Counted from the first letter of the stretch, positions 45,570 through 57,224 are shown. The stretch: DNA of 64,000 bases from Lyophyllum atratum (GCA_014905825.1 JACGCN010000029.1:496001-560000), one strand, 5' to 3'. The notes: generated by a model not told the origin, from the letters alone. A program made the numbers and translations.

Positions 45570-45991
45570 TCAGCGGTACCAGTTGGAGTCGTCTACGTAA
45601 GCCGTAGCGAACTGGGCCTCCAGACCTAAGATAAGTGTGTCAAAGCATGCCTAGAGGCGTGCCGTAGCCACATACCATGCTCCTTAATCAGCTTCTCGAC
45701 GGTATCTTCCTTTTCGACCCTTTGGTATTGCTCGAGTCGCCGAGCATCCCAACCGATATCGCGGAACCTTTGGCGACTGAAGTGGGCCCTTCGTGTGGGG
45801 ATAAGGTATTGGTTGTCGTCTTCGCTCTGAGTAGGATACCTCACAACGAGCAACCTCGCGTGGTTGTGCTCGACAACGTGCGCGAGGAGTGAGAGGGCAT
45901 TCTCGTCACTGGCGTCAGGGTGGCCGAGTTCCTGCTGAGAATACCATCGTCGAGCCTCTGCTAGAGTGATGAGGAATCCTGCTACGCGCAT
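45570..45991 (-). CDS. gene C3: third copy of the compact conserved protein
   Basis: Two exons with the same splice signals as C1; the frame is intact from the ATG at 45991 to the TGA at 45570. It agrees with C2 in QELGH and YQRVEKED but with C1 in LLAHVVEH, and has Asp to Asn near the end (DDSNWYR). It is the only intact reading frame in the third module copy. Confidence 0.65.
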
Positions 45992-46061
45992 GATTTGAGT
46001 GGATGGGATGTGTGTATCTGTGTGCGATGACGATGGTCTAAGCAACAGCCAGCTTTGTCCG

Positions 46062-46400
46062 GCGGAGATTCATTTAGTGACTCACTCGCCCACGCATCCC
46101 ATCGCCTTCTTTCTAAGCCCAACCTCCAGCCTTCCAGCCTTCCTTCTTCTCTCGCTATTTCAAAGGCATTACGGGGAGCAAACGAATCGGCGGTCCGCGA
46201 TGGCAGGGGTGCAGTCGGCGGGAAGGGAGGTGTAGCTGGGCGACGGCGAGTCTGCTTGGGAGAGCGTCGCGAGATGATGAGGACGAATGGGGGAAGTATC
46301 TCCTGTTCGTACTGGCTGAGACGTAGGTTCGATAGAAAAGTAAGACCTACACTCGGTCATGGGTCCCTGCTGCTCCTATGGGGACAGTTGCGAATTTAGA
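46062..46400 (-). pseudogene. A3: remnant of gene A
   Basis: The N-terminal A exon (SYFSIEPTSQPVRTGDTSP) is joined directly to a fragment of the coiled-coil exon (EGWRLGLE..RWDAWASE-like) with the intervening part deleted and frames broken. No functional product is expected. Confidence 0.75.
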
Positions 46401-47061
46401 AATTGGTGAACGCACGAGAGCCCGCGCGTCCGATGAAGTGCCGCCAGGATCCCGCGTGCGCTGAATTAGCTGAACGGTTTACAGTTAAAACAAGGCGCTC
46501 CTGAAGGATTCAAAGACCAATCTGATCCAATCTGATCAGATGCCTCCTCCAAGGCGTCAAAATCGCACAAATGGGTACATCTGTCATCATAGTTCACGGA
46601 TAAATTCCCATCTCCAATTTGTGACCCCTTGAGGATGGTCGAGGAATGATGCCGAAGACGGTACATAGTAGTTGGCGAAAGCCTTGAAGGCTTGAAGAGA
46701 AGTTCCCAGAGAAAAAAGCTTGGCTGATTTTCGAATTTTAGACTCCGGGTCAATATTCTGTTGATTTGCGTTTTTGTTCCTTCACCAGTCCTTCACGTCG
46801 GTTCACGACAGACCTTGTCTTTCTGTCGTGATGCATTTACTCTTCATGCGATTTTTTCTCTGTCTTAGTAGTTCATTTGAAAACCCTGAACACGAACCGT
46901 AGCGGAGGCGGCTTGCTGATCAAGACTGGGTCAAATTCGTCAATTTGTCGGATCTCAACTCTCTTTCGCCGCAGGCGAAGTCAGGCCAAGTTTTGAATGA
47001 TACAGCATCGGAGGCTCGGATTAAATGGCACTTCGAAACACGGAAGAACATTGACAACAGC
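46401..47061. other. end of third module copy and AA9 upstream region
   Basis: Up to about 46860 the sequence follows the region upstream of gene B and the start of block D with many changes (CGCACGAGAGCCC..., TACATCTGTCATCATAGTTCA). After that it is unique DNA leading to the AA9 promoter. No gene. Confidence 0.6.
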
Positions 47062-47068
47062 TATAAAA
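47062..47068 (+). promoter_or_regulatory. TATA box of the AA9 gene
   Basis: TATAAAA lies 59 bases before the ATG at 47121. Confidence 0.65.
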
Positions 47069-47120
47069 TCCTCGGTTTCTCGTTGCTTTGCTTCTCCCCA
47101 AGTCTCATCGTAAATCCAAG

Positions 47121-48384
47121 ATGATCCTCTCCAAGTCTCTGTTGTTTTTAGCCAGCCTATGCGCGACCCTTGGTCAGGTCAATGCTCATTGTATGTCTTT
47201 TTATCTACCTAGCCTCTTCACAATACTGACTTTCCACCTAGATACGTTCCCGACTCTGACTGTGAACGGGCAGAACACCGCTCAATGGGCCAATGTCCGG
47301 AAGACTAACAACTACAACAGTCGCAATCCCGTAAGCGATCTCTTAATTCTTTCTCTATTCCAGTATCAACCTGTTTTACTGCCCTAGGTCACCGACGTGA
47401 AGAGTGCCGACTTCAGATGCTACACCTCTGAAACTGGCGCGACGGCGGCGACTATCAACGTTGCTGCGGGTTCAACTCTTGGAATTCAGAGTGATGGGAC
47501 AATATACCACCCAGGTGTAAGTCACATCTCGTTATCGCTTCTACTCGATGGGAGTTGACGGTGGTTGTTTAGCCTGTGAATGTTTACATGGCGAAAGCCT
47601 CCAACGGCAACGCCGCGACTTTCGCTGGTGACGGTGCGGTGTGGTTCAAGGTAGGAACTAAGGCAGACAATTCACGGGCGGCTTTTCCTTATCCTGGTTT
47701 TCCCCATAGGTCTATGAAGTCGGGGCCCTTACTGACGGCGGAACCAGTATCAACTGGCCTGCTTACAGTAAGTTTTCTCCTATCTTATGCATTCGAATGT
47801 CATGCCTGACCATATGTTCACATCACAGACGCTCCTGATGTTTCTTTCACCATTCCAAAATCCCTACCCACTGGACAATATCTAGGTATACATGGAACTA
47901 TTAGCGAGCCCGTCCATTCAATGCTGATCTCGCGCCTGAACAGTTCGCATCGAATCGATTGCTTTACATTCGGCGTCGACATTCGGAGGAGGTGATAGCT
48001 AATCTAGTTTTCTTTCACGCAAAGCTGACACGATCAATATCCTTTCAGCTCAATTCTACATTAGCTGCGGGCAGATTAACGTCACTGGCGGAGGTACAGC
48101 TTTTGCTTCTTGTGACGTTGATCAGTTCATTTACCAATCACCATCAGGGAGTGGCTCGCCTGGACCCCTCGTCTCCATTCCAGGCGTTTACACTGGCAAT
48201 GTATCTCCTTCGCGTTCCTCGAAGTCACCTTCGGACTAACTAACTTATCTAGGAACCCGGAATTCTCATCAACATCTACTATCCAGTTCCGAAGACGTAC
48301 ACCAACCCTGGCCCTGTAAGTCGTTCATCGGCTTTTGTTCACTGGCATGCTCATAAGACCTCGCAGGCTGTCTGGAGAGGATGA
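47121..48384 (+). CDS. AA9 lytic polysaccharide monooxygenase, secreted
   Basis: A copper enzyme that cleaves cellulose or related glucans by oxidation, outside the cell. Eleven exons (47121-47190, 47242-47330, 47388-47516, 47573-47650, 47710-47767, 47829-47885, 47944-47991, 48049-48093, 48148-48200, 48253-48315, 48367-48384) join in phase to 235 residues. The signal peptide ends NA, leaving His23 as the first mature residue, required for the copper histidine brace. The second brace His is His94 in IYHPGPVNVYM. IALHSAS (His169) and GGAQFYISCGQI (axial Tyr180) complete the AA9 pattern. ALTDGGTSINWP and EPGILINIYYPVP are further family signatures. There is no carbohydrate-binding module, so it is a single-domain member. 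Length and intron density are normal for basidiomycete AA9. Confidence 0.93.
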
Positions 48385-49135
48385 AAGCTGAGATACCAGT
48401 CGCAGTTCGCGCAACAGGTTGATAGCGAGGGATCTCAGCGTCTGTCGCATTACACCTAGGTTTTGGAGAATAAATATCCACCATATCCTACTGGATGCGC
48501 CCACGAGGCGCCCGTGAGGAATCTGTCCCGAAATGCACAAGCGATCCAGCGAAGGCTACTGCCTACTGCGTCAACAAGAAAGGAGACTGCGTGTCGCCGG
48601 ACCAAGCATAGAACTTTCGAGCGTATCCTACAGTATGCCCTCCTCGGCATGTCTCATTATATTCGCTCGTAATCCTATCAGCGCCTAAAGGTCCTAATTT
48701 GGGCAGATATTGAAGATCAGGGCGCAAATGCCAAGTAAGATCGACGAAGATTCAGCACGATTATTTTATGCTCCGCATTCTTCCTACTAATGTCATACGT
48801 CTATGACGAGCCTGTGGCTGTACGGATACATGGATTCTGTTATACAGTGGGGGGAATGAGAAATGAAGAGCAGATATCAATATACACAAATCACCGTCCA
48901 TGACATACTTTCTGTAGGACATTTTGAAACGAGTGCGTAGAATATAGCAAGTTGTAGTATCGGAGGCGGATCTCCAGGTATCTGACGGTTATGTGATTTC
49001 ATGTAGAGGGGGAAAAACTCTTTGTCCGGATGACTCTGAGTCTTAGTAAGACATGGTATCAATACCAGCGTTATGTGTGCACATGCTTGTCGGAGTACTA
49101 CGGAAAAGAAGTTTCAGCAGCGCAGCGTACGTAGT
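48385..49135. other. intergenic, convergent 3' ends
   Basis: About 750 bp between the stop of the AA9 gene and the stop of the minus-strand membrane protein gene. No gene seen. Confidence 0.5.
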
Positions 49136-50602
49136 TCAATGGGGACATACAGATTTCTGAGTCGCAGACGCGCCTGAAGCAGAGTTGTTCGACAGTTGCG
49201 ATTCGACTTCCGTGGATATCTGAGCTGCATCAAGTAGGGCAGGAGACCGACCAGATTCGTCGGAATCGGATGGGACACGCTCAAGTTCAACATCTTTACA
49301 GCTCTTGAGTTGTGTGGTGAACCCAAACGTCTCGACCATAGAGCGTTGTTGCGAGACCAGAAGTATGATGATGGAAGGATACATTGCCTGCAGATCGGAC
49401 TTAGCTGGTCGGGAGAGTAAGGATAGGTGGTACATACCGTTGCCATAGTTAAAAATACTTGAATACTTGCACCTGCTATGTCAAATGCCGAATGGCGGAC
49501 ATATGGCACGAAACCCACAATCAAATTCAGGCTCTGTAGGAATGTTAGACGTTGGACCAAGCAGTTGAAGGGTATCATACTTGGATGCCACAATACATGA
49601 AGCCAGACTCGATAAGAACCAGCATGACTCTTAGCACCGGTGACGTAGACTTTTGCCTTATCCCCAGCTGTCTGTTAAATCGAATTTGGTTCCTGGAGCG
49701 GGTGAGCAAATGAAGCACACTGGAGTGTTTAGACTAACCATAGTTTTTGGAGAATTAGAAGTGTGGATGCGACATTGGTTGCCAAGGAAAGAGCCAAAGA
49801 CGCATTAAAGAGTCGGTCAACATGGAATTCGAGCATCGTGGCCGAGTGCACGTCATCTTGCATGGCAAAGGCAACAGAGTGCATGACCAGCAAGGTGAAA
49901 GATGTACCTAGAGAGGGCTTCAAAACTGAAACACGCCGCAGAGTTGAAAGGGTTGTGATTTACCGATTGTCCCAACAAGGAGAGCACATGGGGCCAGCAT
50001 GGACCATCGCTGCTCAGCACATATCACCCAGGTCCTCCAGACCACTACACCGTCACTCATGACAACCTGATAAATGACGATGTAGGTCAAAATACAGCTG
50101 GAACTCCTCGATACAAGAGACATACCAACAATTGCGTCACCCAATTTATAATCATCCGTGTACATGATACTAATAGTCGTTGAGTGGTGTTATTAAGTGT
50201 CGCGCGGTCAACAACCCCAGCTGAGTCGACAAAGATTGATTTAATTGAAATTGCGAGGTCCACAAAGCCAAGAAGCCAAAGCACGGTGGTAAGCAGGAAG
50301 CCAATTGTTGTTGTCGCAAACAAAATCCGGGTAGCTTCGGCTCCAAGGCCACGTTTTCTGCCTATAGGTGAGAGGGTGATTCGAGATACGAGGACCAGCT
50401 ACTCACAAAAGCGTGAATGTTGAGAGCAAGAAAATCAATATAACCGCCCCTGGAGGAAAGGATGACAGACGAATGTGAGCCGCCTGAAGCGAGAACATGA
50501 CACAGACGCACCGTAAAGCACAGTCCTTGTGACTTGAGCTGCGATGTTGTTGATTAGTGTAAGGCCCACGCCATGGACCAGTAACCGTTCTTCGGGGGTC
50601 AT
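49136..50602 (-). CDS. seven-membrane-span protein, agaricomycete family (copy 1)
   Basis: The ATG at 50602 opens TPEERLLVHGVGLTLINNIA. Hydrophobic segments follow across several exons: AVILIFLLSTFTLL; a segment beginning RILFATTTIGFLLTTVLW; IVIYQVVMSDGVVVWRTWV; MLAPCALLVGTI; GTSFTLLVMHSVAF; LALSLATNVASTLLI; a span around SLNLIVGFVPYVRH; and the last exon MYPSIIILLVSQQRSMVE followed by a hydrophilic tail. The conserved SDGVVVWRTW and YPS-x4-LV-x-QRSM motifs belong to a large, unnamed multi-span family in mushroom-forming fungi; receptor or sensor function is unproven. It is a paralogue of the gene at 62439-63924. Not all introns were phased. Confidence 0.75.
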
Positions 50603-50664
50603 AGTGCTGCGCGCAATCGGGGATCCGCAACGATTGTCCAAAAAGCGTGTTGTATACGGCGTCA

Positions 50665-50670
50665 CTTATA
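50665..50670 (-). promoter_or_regulatory. TATA-like TATAAG of the membrane protein gene
   Basis: On the minus strand TATAAG lies about 63 bases before the ATG at 50602. The paralogue at 63924 has the same element at similar distance. Confidence 0.45.
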
Positions 50671-51853
50671 AACCAAATCCAGATGCGATATCTGGCATTC
50701 TCATCACCCCTCAGAAATCATGATAGCTTCCTTTGATCGCGCACTTGAGTTGCAGCATGTCTGATCCGAGACAGCCCGTTCATGGCCTTTTCTAGCCTCA
50801 TCTGTTCGACCTGATCTGATATTATTGTGAGACTAAAGCCCCATGGTACCATCAAACTCGGCAGCTCTTATTCACGCCGCCAACGGTTGCTGCTAGGTGG
50901 GCGACTCTCAACCGCCATTATTGTTTACAACCATGCCCCACCCCCACGTCGTTGCGATTCCAGAAACGGGGCCATTCCACCTTCCTGATCGGACTTTACG
51001 CCCTTGTAGTCGAGGGGCCATACGTCTTCATCGATTCATCGCCCAAACAGTATCTTTCAGACGCGGGCTGCGCGCCACCGTCGTTTAATGCTCTCAGGGA
51101 AGTCCAGATGGTTGATACTCCGCCTTGGATCATCTTAACTGGCAAATGAAGGCGGTCGCAGCGAGAAGGTTTACATTCATTTGCGACAGGGTCGATTTAA
51201 GGAGGGAGCTCACATTGCCTCTCAAGCCCACCGGCGGTCTAAGTCACAAAGATCGCGTTTGTCAACATCATACTCTCGGATGATCGCCGAAGGCTTGATG
51301 ATCAATGCATCTCGGTAGCCGATATATGGAAGCAGGCTGGCAGGCGATCCTGGATCGTACGGGTGCAGGTAGATTATGTTAAGGCTTGCAGGCTACGTCT
51401 GGAGTATTCGTGAGCTTGTCAAGGGGACGACAGGGCGGATGCCCACCGGTGGAGATCCAACTACAACATAATATCCATTGGAGAAGGAACGCGAAGCGAG
51501 GCTCGACTCATGACGAACGCACGCACGCGTGTTTGAGAGACGGCGATGCACGGATGTGGAGTGAACGAAGATCTAAGTTAAAAGATCGACATCAGAAGAT
51601 GTCGACCAGTTCGGGCGCCTCACTAATCCAAGACTTTCCAATACGCTAGTCATGAGTCTTGGTAAATGGCCAACATGTTTTATTAGCGGAAGTGCGTCGA
51701 CACGGATAGTCGAAGAATTCGAGGAGCTATGGCCATAATCAGCATCCTCCTGGACTTGTAGGGATGATCATTGTCGGAGATGATCGACGTGATCAGCTCA
51801 CAGGCACAATAGCGATTCTATACCCATGTAGACTTCTGCATCATCGATGGATA
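50671..51853. other. intergenic region, no gene seen
   Basis: Only short, unconvincing frames. It is upstream of the membrane protein gene. Confidence 0.45.
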
Positions 51854-52450
51854 TCAGCCACAGATCAACCTGAAGAAAGAAGACGTCGTCAGATCATTCG
51901 GTGTACTTAAGCGTTCGAAAGCTTCGATATTCTGAGGTCCCAGAAGTCGATTATATGCAGCAGTGTTTCGTCTGCTGATGAAAATGTAGACAGTATCTCC
52001 CGCTGGCGAAATCGACAGATCCCATGTCCGCGCACACGTTGTCTGGGTAGGGTCGCAACAGGAAAGATTGGGCCGACGTCATTAACCTAAAGGATCTCAC
52101 TTGAGGACCCCGAACGATAACAGATCTTCGAAAGAAGACTGACCTTGGCTTGTTCTCACCTCCGCAAGACGTATGAATTTCAGCCGAGCCCAACTGCCAT
52201 TTCATAGTGCCAGCCATTCCTTCACACATCATCTCCCGTGTCCTCCAGCAAGTGCCATCCGCCACGTCTGCGGAGCGGCACCTCGATGCCCCTACTCTTC
52301 TAGCTCGGTCGTCGCGGGTTCCATCGCCTTGACGGCGTGGAGTTGTCGGGCCGTTTAGCCAGCGAGAAGCAAGTAAGCGCGGGAACGGTACCCAATTTCG
52401 ACTCAGACTTCAAAGATACAGAAAGAGGATTTGTGCGGAGGGGCTTGGGC
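51854..52450 (-). CDS. possible spliced gene, C-terminal exons only
   Basis: A minus-strand open piece (52390 to about 52100) reads CWRTREMMCEGMAGTMKWQL and SVFFRRSVIVRGPQ. A 58-bp GTGAGA...CCCAG intron (about 52043-52100) then joins in phase 0 to an exon reading ARTWDLSISPAGDTVYIFIS and RRNTAAYNRLLGPQNIEAFE, ending at TGA 51854-51856. The last exon has strong protein character. I do not recognise it, and I could not trace the gene upstream with confidence; an adjacent frame (52300-52546) rich in Pro/Ser may be an earlier exon. It could also be a degraded gene. Confidence 0.35.
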
Positions 52451-54342
52451 TGCGGAGAGACCGGAGGAGGCGGTGGGACAGCTAGCCATGCGGGCGGCGT
52501 GTCGGACTCTATGCTTATTTCCTCTGAGTTAGATAGTCCAACTTGATTCTTGAAAACTTACAACGAGTGGACATGCGACATCAGCAACCGACTACGTCCC
52601 CAAGACCCTCAATCTATCCAGCTACCGTCGTATATGTTCATTGACATCCTACCGCAAATTGGAAGCGCCGTCACATGAGTGCGCAAAGCCGTGATTTGAG
52701 AAGTCATAACCCAAGGATGCATAGAGCTTGCATTCGAGTTGGCAAGACATTCGCGGAGGATCTTCGGGTAGATTGGGCTGGATGCAGTCACAGGAGTGGT
52801 GGATCGCATAACTTACGCGCGAGACGTTATGGAATTGCGATGTCGCAATGGCGCGAGTAATTTTTTCTCGTGCTCAACAGCGTTTTGTGCCCGCCAAAAG
52901 CGAGTTCTCTAAACATGACAGCTTATCCTATAGTCCGATTGTATGATTTGTAAAGTGTTGGCAAGAGAAAAATTCGGCGCACTTACATCGTCTATCAGCA
53001 ACAAAACAACTATCCTGCAACCACGTCGAGGCAACGACAACAAGCTGAGGTGGAGAACATCATGGCAGTGCCACGGTCGTGAGAGCAACGACAAGGGAAA
53101 AGGTCCCGTGATGTCAACACTGTTGAACAACCCGGCCGCCCCGGGCCAGGCATGCAGCCGAACTATTTCCGTCACCTAACAGACCTGGCCTTATTCAAAC
53201 AAGAATCGACATCTGGATCTGAACCCAAGCCCAAGCACTCGTCAACGCGCCTCGTCTGTTGTGTCAAATATGGAATCGACTTGTTCGAATTTCGAAAAAT
53301 TCTCAGCAAGCTCCATTCTGGCGTCTATACCACGGCTCCCCAGAGGACTCTTACCCACATTGTATGTCGAATTAATCTATCTTAAACTTGACTTCAAGAC
53401 TAAGCGTTTACAGATCATGCTAAGATCTTGCTAGTCGGAGGGGCAGCGATTCTGGTGGTGCCGATCGAGAGTCCATGCAGCAGTAGACTCTCAGGTTCTG
53501 GGGTCGTTATATCGCTTTGCGCTGACAGGCTCGTTCGCGCTCGGTGAGCTTCCTTGATCTTCTGACTAAGTTTGACGTACCCGGCAGGACAGTCAATTAA
53601 GTTCGTCACCTCTGGCTCATGGCGCCGATCTTGATGGGCGTTCACGTCAAGTCCGTGCCCCTTTTCCTTTTGGCGCTTCGTGAAGTCCTCCCTTCGATTT
53701 CAGGTGCACTAGCCATAATGACGTACCGAGGTAAGCGAAATATTTTGCTATAGGGTTCTACCAATCTTGAATTTGGGTCGTCATACAGATACCTAGGTTG
53801 TCTGAATCAAGCGTCATATCAACACGACGCTCCCGTCGGGTGTTAAAGATAATGAAACTTCGGGACCCAGCAGGGAAAGTTGAGTAGATCCGTCCAACCA
53901 GACTTACGGATTCCTCAAAGTGTAGCCTTGTCATGGCGATGGAGATAGCGCCGATCCTCGCCTGGATCATCTAGGAACACGTCCTCAGTAAATTGATCAA
54001 CGCTGCTATCATCATACATCGGCGTGTCGACGACGTGGCGAGGCTAACGGTCACGTTGGATGCGACGACTGATGGTAAGTTTCGCCTAGTTTCGGTCCAC
54101 CGCCTTCACTGGGAATGAACTCACCTACGTACGTACTTAGCTCTCTCGACTTCGGCTGGTCAACTGATGGTTATTTGCGGCACTTCTGATTAGGTTACGC
54201 ACACGTGCATCTTGTGACGATATCGAGTTCTCTTCTGGCGTGATCATTCACCCAGGTCCATGTACCTATCGTGTCCTTATCATGCGAATAGCTTACCCTG
54301 TTCCATCTTCTTTCTCTTTGGACCGTTTGACATCCAGCTACA
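52451..54342. other. long intergenic region, weak coding hints only
   Basis: Two minus-strand open pieces (53415-53645, with GYVKLSQKIKEAHRARTSLS; 53758-53970, with FEESVSLVGRIYSTFPAGSR) look slightly protein-like but could not be linked. Otherwise no gene is seen. Confidence 0.4.
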
Positions 54343-55658
54343 ATGTCCACCACACCCCGGCTTTTTCAGCCCATCAGAATTGGCGATATAACGCTTCAGC
54401 ACCGACTTGTCCTAGCCCCATTGACGCGGTGGAAAGCAACACAGCTGACTCAGGTCCCGATTATCCCGCTCATGAAAGAATACTATTCTCAGCGGAGTAG
54501 TGTTCCCGGTAGTTTGTTGATCGCCGAGAACGCTTTCGTCTCCTCAGAGGCAGGAGGCGCCTTTAACACCCCTGGAATATGGAATGATGAGCAAGCTCAC
54601 GTATGGCGGGAGGTGCGCTTTCTCGAACGAATTCTCCGTCAGAAGTTGTAACCTACTTCGCCTTAGATCACGGATAGAGTGCACGCCAATGGATCATACA
54701 TATTGCTCCAGATTCGAGCCCTTGGGCGCACAGCAGATCCGGCAGCTTTGGCTGCGGTAGATTCTTCCTTTTCTTTCGTTGCTCCATCTCCCATACCGCT
54801 TTCCTCTCGACCAACCGATGTACCAAGGGAGCTGAGTGTCAACGAAATCCACGCTTATGTACAGTGGTTCGGTCAAGCCGCGAAAAACGCTGTCGATAAA
54901 GCTGGCTTTGACGGGGTAGAGATCCACGGCGCGAACGGATTTCTCGTGGATCAATTCATTCAGGACGTCAGCAATCAGAGGGCCGATTGTTACGGAGGCA
55001 GTATAGAGGCCAGGAGCAGATTCGGACTAGAGATAGTCGAAGCAGTTGCCAATGCAGTGGGCGGAAAGAGGACCGCAATCCGCCTTAGTCCGTGGAGCCC
55101 CTATCTAGGTATACTTGCTGCCGCATCTCACTGTGCATTCACAACCTCATGCGCTGCTTCCCACAGATATGGGTATGAATGACCCCATTCCTCAGTTCTC
55201 TCACTTTGTATCTACGCTGAGGCAGAAGCACCCGGATTTGGCGTATCTCCATGTCATCGAGCCACGGATAAACGGCGACATGGATCTGACATCAACTGCC
55301 CGTGGATCGAACGACTTCATTCGTGAAATATGGAAACCGCTACCTCTAATCGTCGCGGGCGGATACAGCCGAGAGACTGCTTTGAAGGCTGCTGAAGAGA
55401 ACGGGGAACTTGTTGCGTTCGGTAGGATGTATATATCCAATGTAAGAATACACTTCTGCTGTACCCGGATGCCGATTTATATCTGGTTAGCCCGACCTTC
55501 CCCGTCGTATAAAGGAAAACATTCCATTGACGCCGTACGATCGCAAGAGGTTTTATATCCCGGGTTACGAAGTGGGAACGGAGATGGGCTACATTGATTA
55601 TCCTTTCGCGACTGATGCCGGAGGAAGGAAGAACGGTAGTATAGATTTCCACCCTTGA
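54343..55658 (+). CDS. old yellow enzyme family NADH:flavin oxidoreductase
   Basis: An FMN-dependent ene-reductase-type protein. Exons 54343-54612, 54667-55108, 55167-55441 and 55491-55658 join in phase to 384 residues. Family motifs run in order: LFQPIRIGDITLQHRLVLAP, PLTRWKA, GAFNTPGIWNDEQ, LLQIRALGRTADP, FDGVEIHGANGFLVDQFIQD, YGGSIEARSRFGLEIV, RLSPW, PLIVAGGYSRETA, LVAFGRMYISN and a PDLPRRI segment. His177 and Asn180, which bind the substrate carbonyl, are present. The following proton-donor tyrosine of the HxxNxY motif is Phe182 here, and the Trp expected in the QLW segment is Arg107. There is no signal peptide, so it is probably cytosolic. Start chosen at the first ATG in good context directly before the family's N-terminus. 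Confidence 0.9.
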
Positions 55659-56661
55659 CAATGTCAACACGCTGTCCCAAACACAAATCTGATTTTGTAT
55701 CGGTGCACAGCTGCTTCACTTCTGAAAGCCCCTATACGCAAGTAAGACTGAAAGTTCGAGGTAATTACAAGGACACTATCCAAAGCTGACCATGCGCGAC
55801 TTATACCGAGATCAGGGTCGCAAAGAAGAATCTGTTATGGACTAATACTGTGATGGCAGTCCATAAGTAAGCTGTACCGTCTAGGTAGAACGACTCTTCG
55901 CCCTGCCCGTTATTGGTAGATGGATCGTGTTGAATAGTGCGATTGCGCTTTCATGAGTTAAATTGTGTATGATCTCCTGTCACCGGCAAACAACTCAACA
56001 ACTCACCTATGTATATGACCCGGTAAGAAGTTTTATTTTCGACACAGATGGGTTTATTTGTATCACGTCCGACAGGTTCACACACCCATGCATCTCGTAG
56101 ACGATATCGTTCTGAGCCGTCCCGCTTCTTGTTTAGGTCACGACCTCAAAGGGTGAGTAACAGTGTTGCTCCGCGTTTCTTCCAACTTCATGTGTACGTC
56201 ACAGCATTTTCATGGTTTAGCGCAGCCACCGAAGCAAGAGCGGGTATTTCTGGATCGTGTGAGGGTATAGGGGAAGTGGCCGCTGGTACCTTCGGCGAGG
56301 GACACACACTCGCCAAAGGAGAGAGGCCCTGAACGGGTTTCAATGAAACGCCAAAGAGCGAATGTGTGTTGACATGTCTCGAGGCCAGAAACTAGCTGCG
56401 GAGAATTGGAGCACTAGTATGTCCATTTTAATAGGTTGAAAATCGAAATGAAAGACATTGGACCACAGAGGTAGAAAAGAAACAGGCTGTCAACTGTTCC
56501 ACAGCAATCTCCAATGTCAATACTGGGACCAGGGAGCGACCATACCATGATCATGCAGAGAAGTATCGAAATCTATATCTTTCGTTCTTATCCTCGACCA
56601 GAGCTGTCTAAACGATGCGTAATTAATGGTTCTAATTATGCGTGAGGCCGCGATGTAAAGT
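55659..56661. other. intergenic region, no convincing gene
   Basis: A 94-codon plus-strand frame at 56048-56332 has Arg/Ser-rich composition without homology. Otherwise it holds 3' flanks of the convergent old yellow enzyme and hydrophobin genes. Confidence 0.45.
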
Positions 56662-57154
56662 CTAGATGTTGGCGTTAATGGGGTTGCAGCCGACAGCGAT
56701 GAGTCCATTCTGAATTCATCTGAGCAAGATTCACCTCAGAAACATGTAGAGCGCTTACGAATTTGTTGTCAGTGCAGCAGACGGGTTGGGAAGTGCACGA
56801 GTTTCCGGCAACACCGATGACCTGGATAGGGTTGCAGTCCACTGGATTAAAGGACACGCGGGTGAGTGGGAAGTATCATCACAAAATTGCTGAACTCACG
56901 GCCGACTTGGCCTCTGATGCCACTCGCAACCACGCCCAAGAGACCGAGGAGCTCAGCCACATTCGGGTCCAGAGGCTGCGAGAGATTCGTTAGTGAAAAC
57001 ATGGCCTGATCAATGACCATAGGAAGCTTACGTTCTGGGTGCCGTTGCAGCATTGAATCTCCCCAGTGTTGCACTGCTCGGAAGGGTACCTGTCAGGCGT
57101 AGCCGCAGCGAGAAGAGGGAGGGCGAAGAGGAAGACAGCGGCACGAGCAAACAT
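56662..57154 (-). CDS. class I hydrophobin
   Basis: A small secreted protein that self-assembles at air-water or surface interfaces and coats hyphae and fruiting bodies. Exons 57154-57032, 56975-56900, 56841-56759 and 56709-56662 join in phase to 109 residues. The signal peptide contains AVFLFALPLLAAATP. All eight cysteines are present with spacing C-X6-CC-X32-C-X12-C-X5-CC-X12-C, which fits class I, basidiomycete type. Segments EIQCCNGTQ, ELLGLLGVVASGI, CNPIQVIGVAGNSC and QPVCCTDN are typical. The gene has a TATA box about 71 bases upstream and three introns of 51-74 bp. Confidence 0.95.
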
Positions 57155-57224
57155 AGTGAATGAAAGAGTGTGGTAGAACGGGTGGAAGTCGTTGAACTGA
57201 TTTTTCAAATGAGTTTCGCTCAGC

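Larger units (their letters stand above)
45240..46860. repeat. rearranged third copy of the duplicated module
   Basis: A mosaic of module pieces: a fragment of A (45240-45325, ACTCACTCGCCCACGCATCC...), then the region downstream of C (45349 on), gene C3, its upstream region, a second A fragment (46078-46170), the 5' part of A (46180-46370), and from 46395 the region upstream of B and part of block D. C plus an A fragment is repeated in tandem with a period of about 840 bp (44510-45345 against 45349-46170). Confidence 0.85.

Noticed and set aside
56048..56332. 94-codon plus-strand frame between the old yellow enzyme and the hydrophobin
   Set aside because: Arg/Ser-rich, no signal peptide or domain, and no conserved context.
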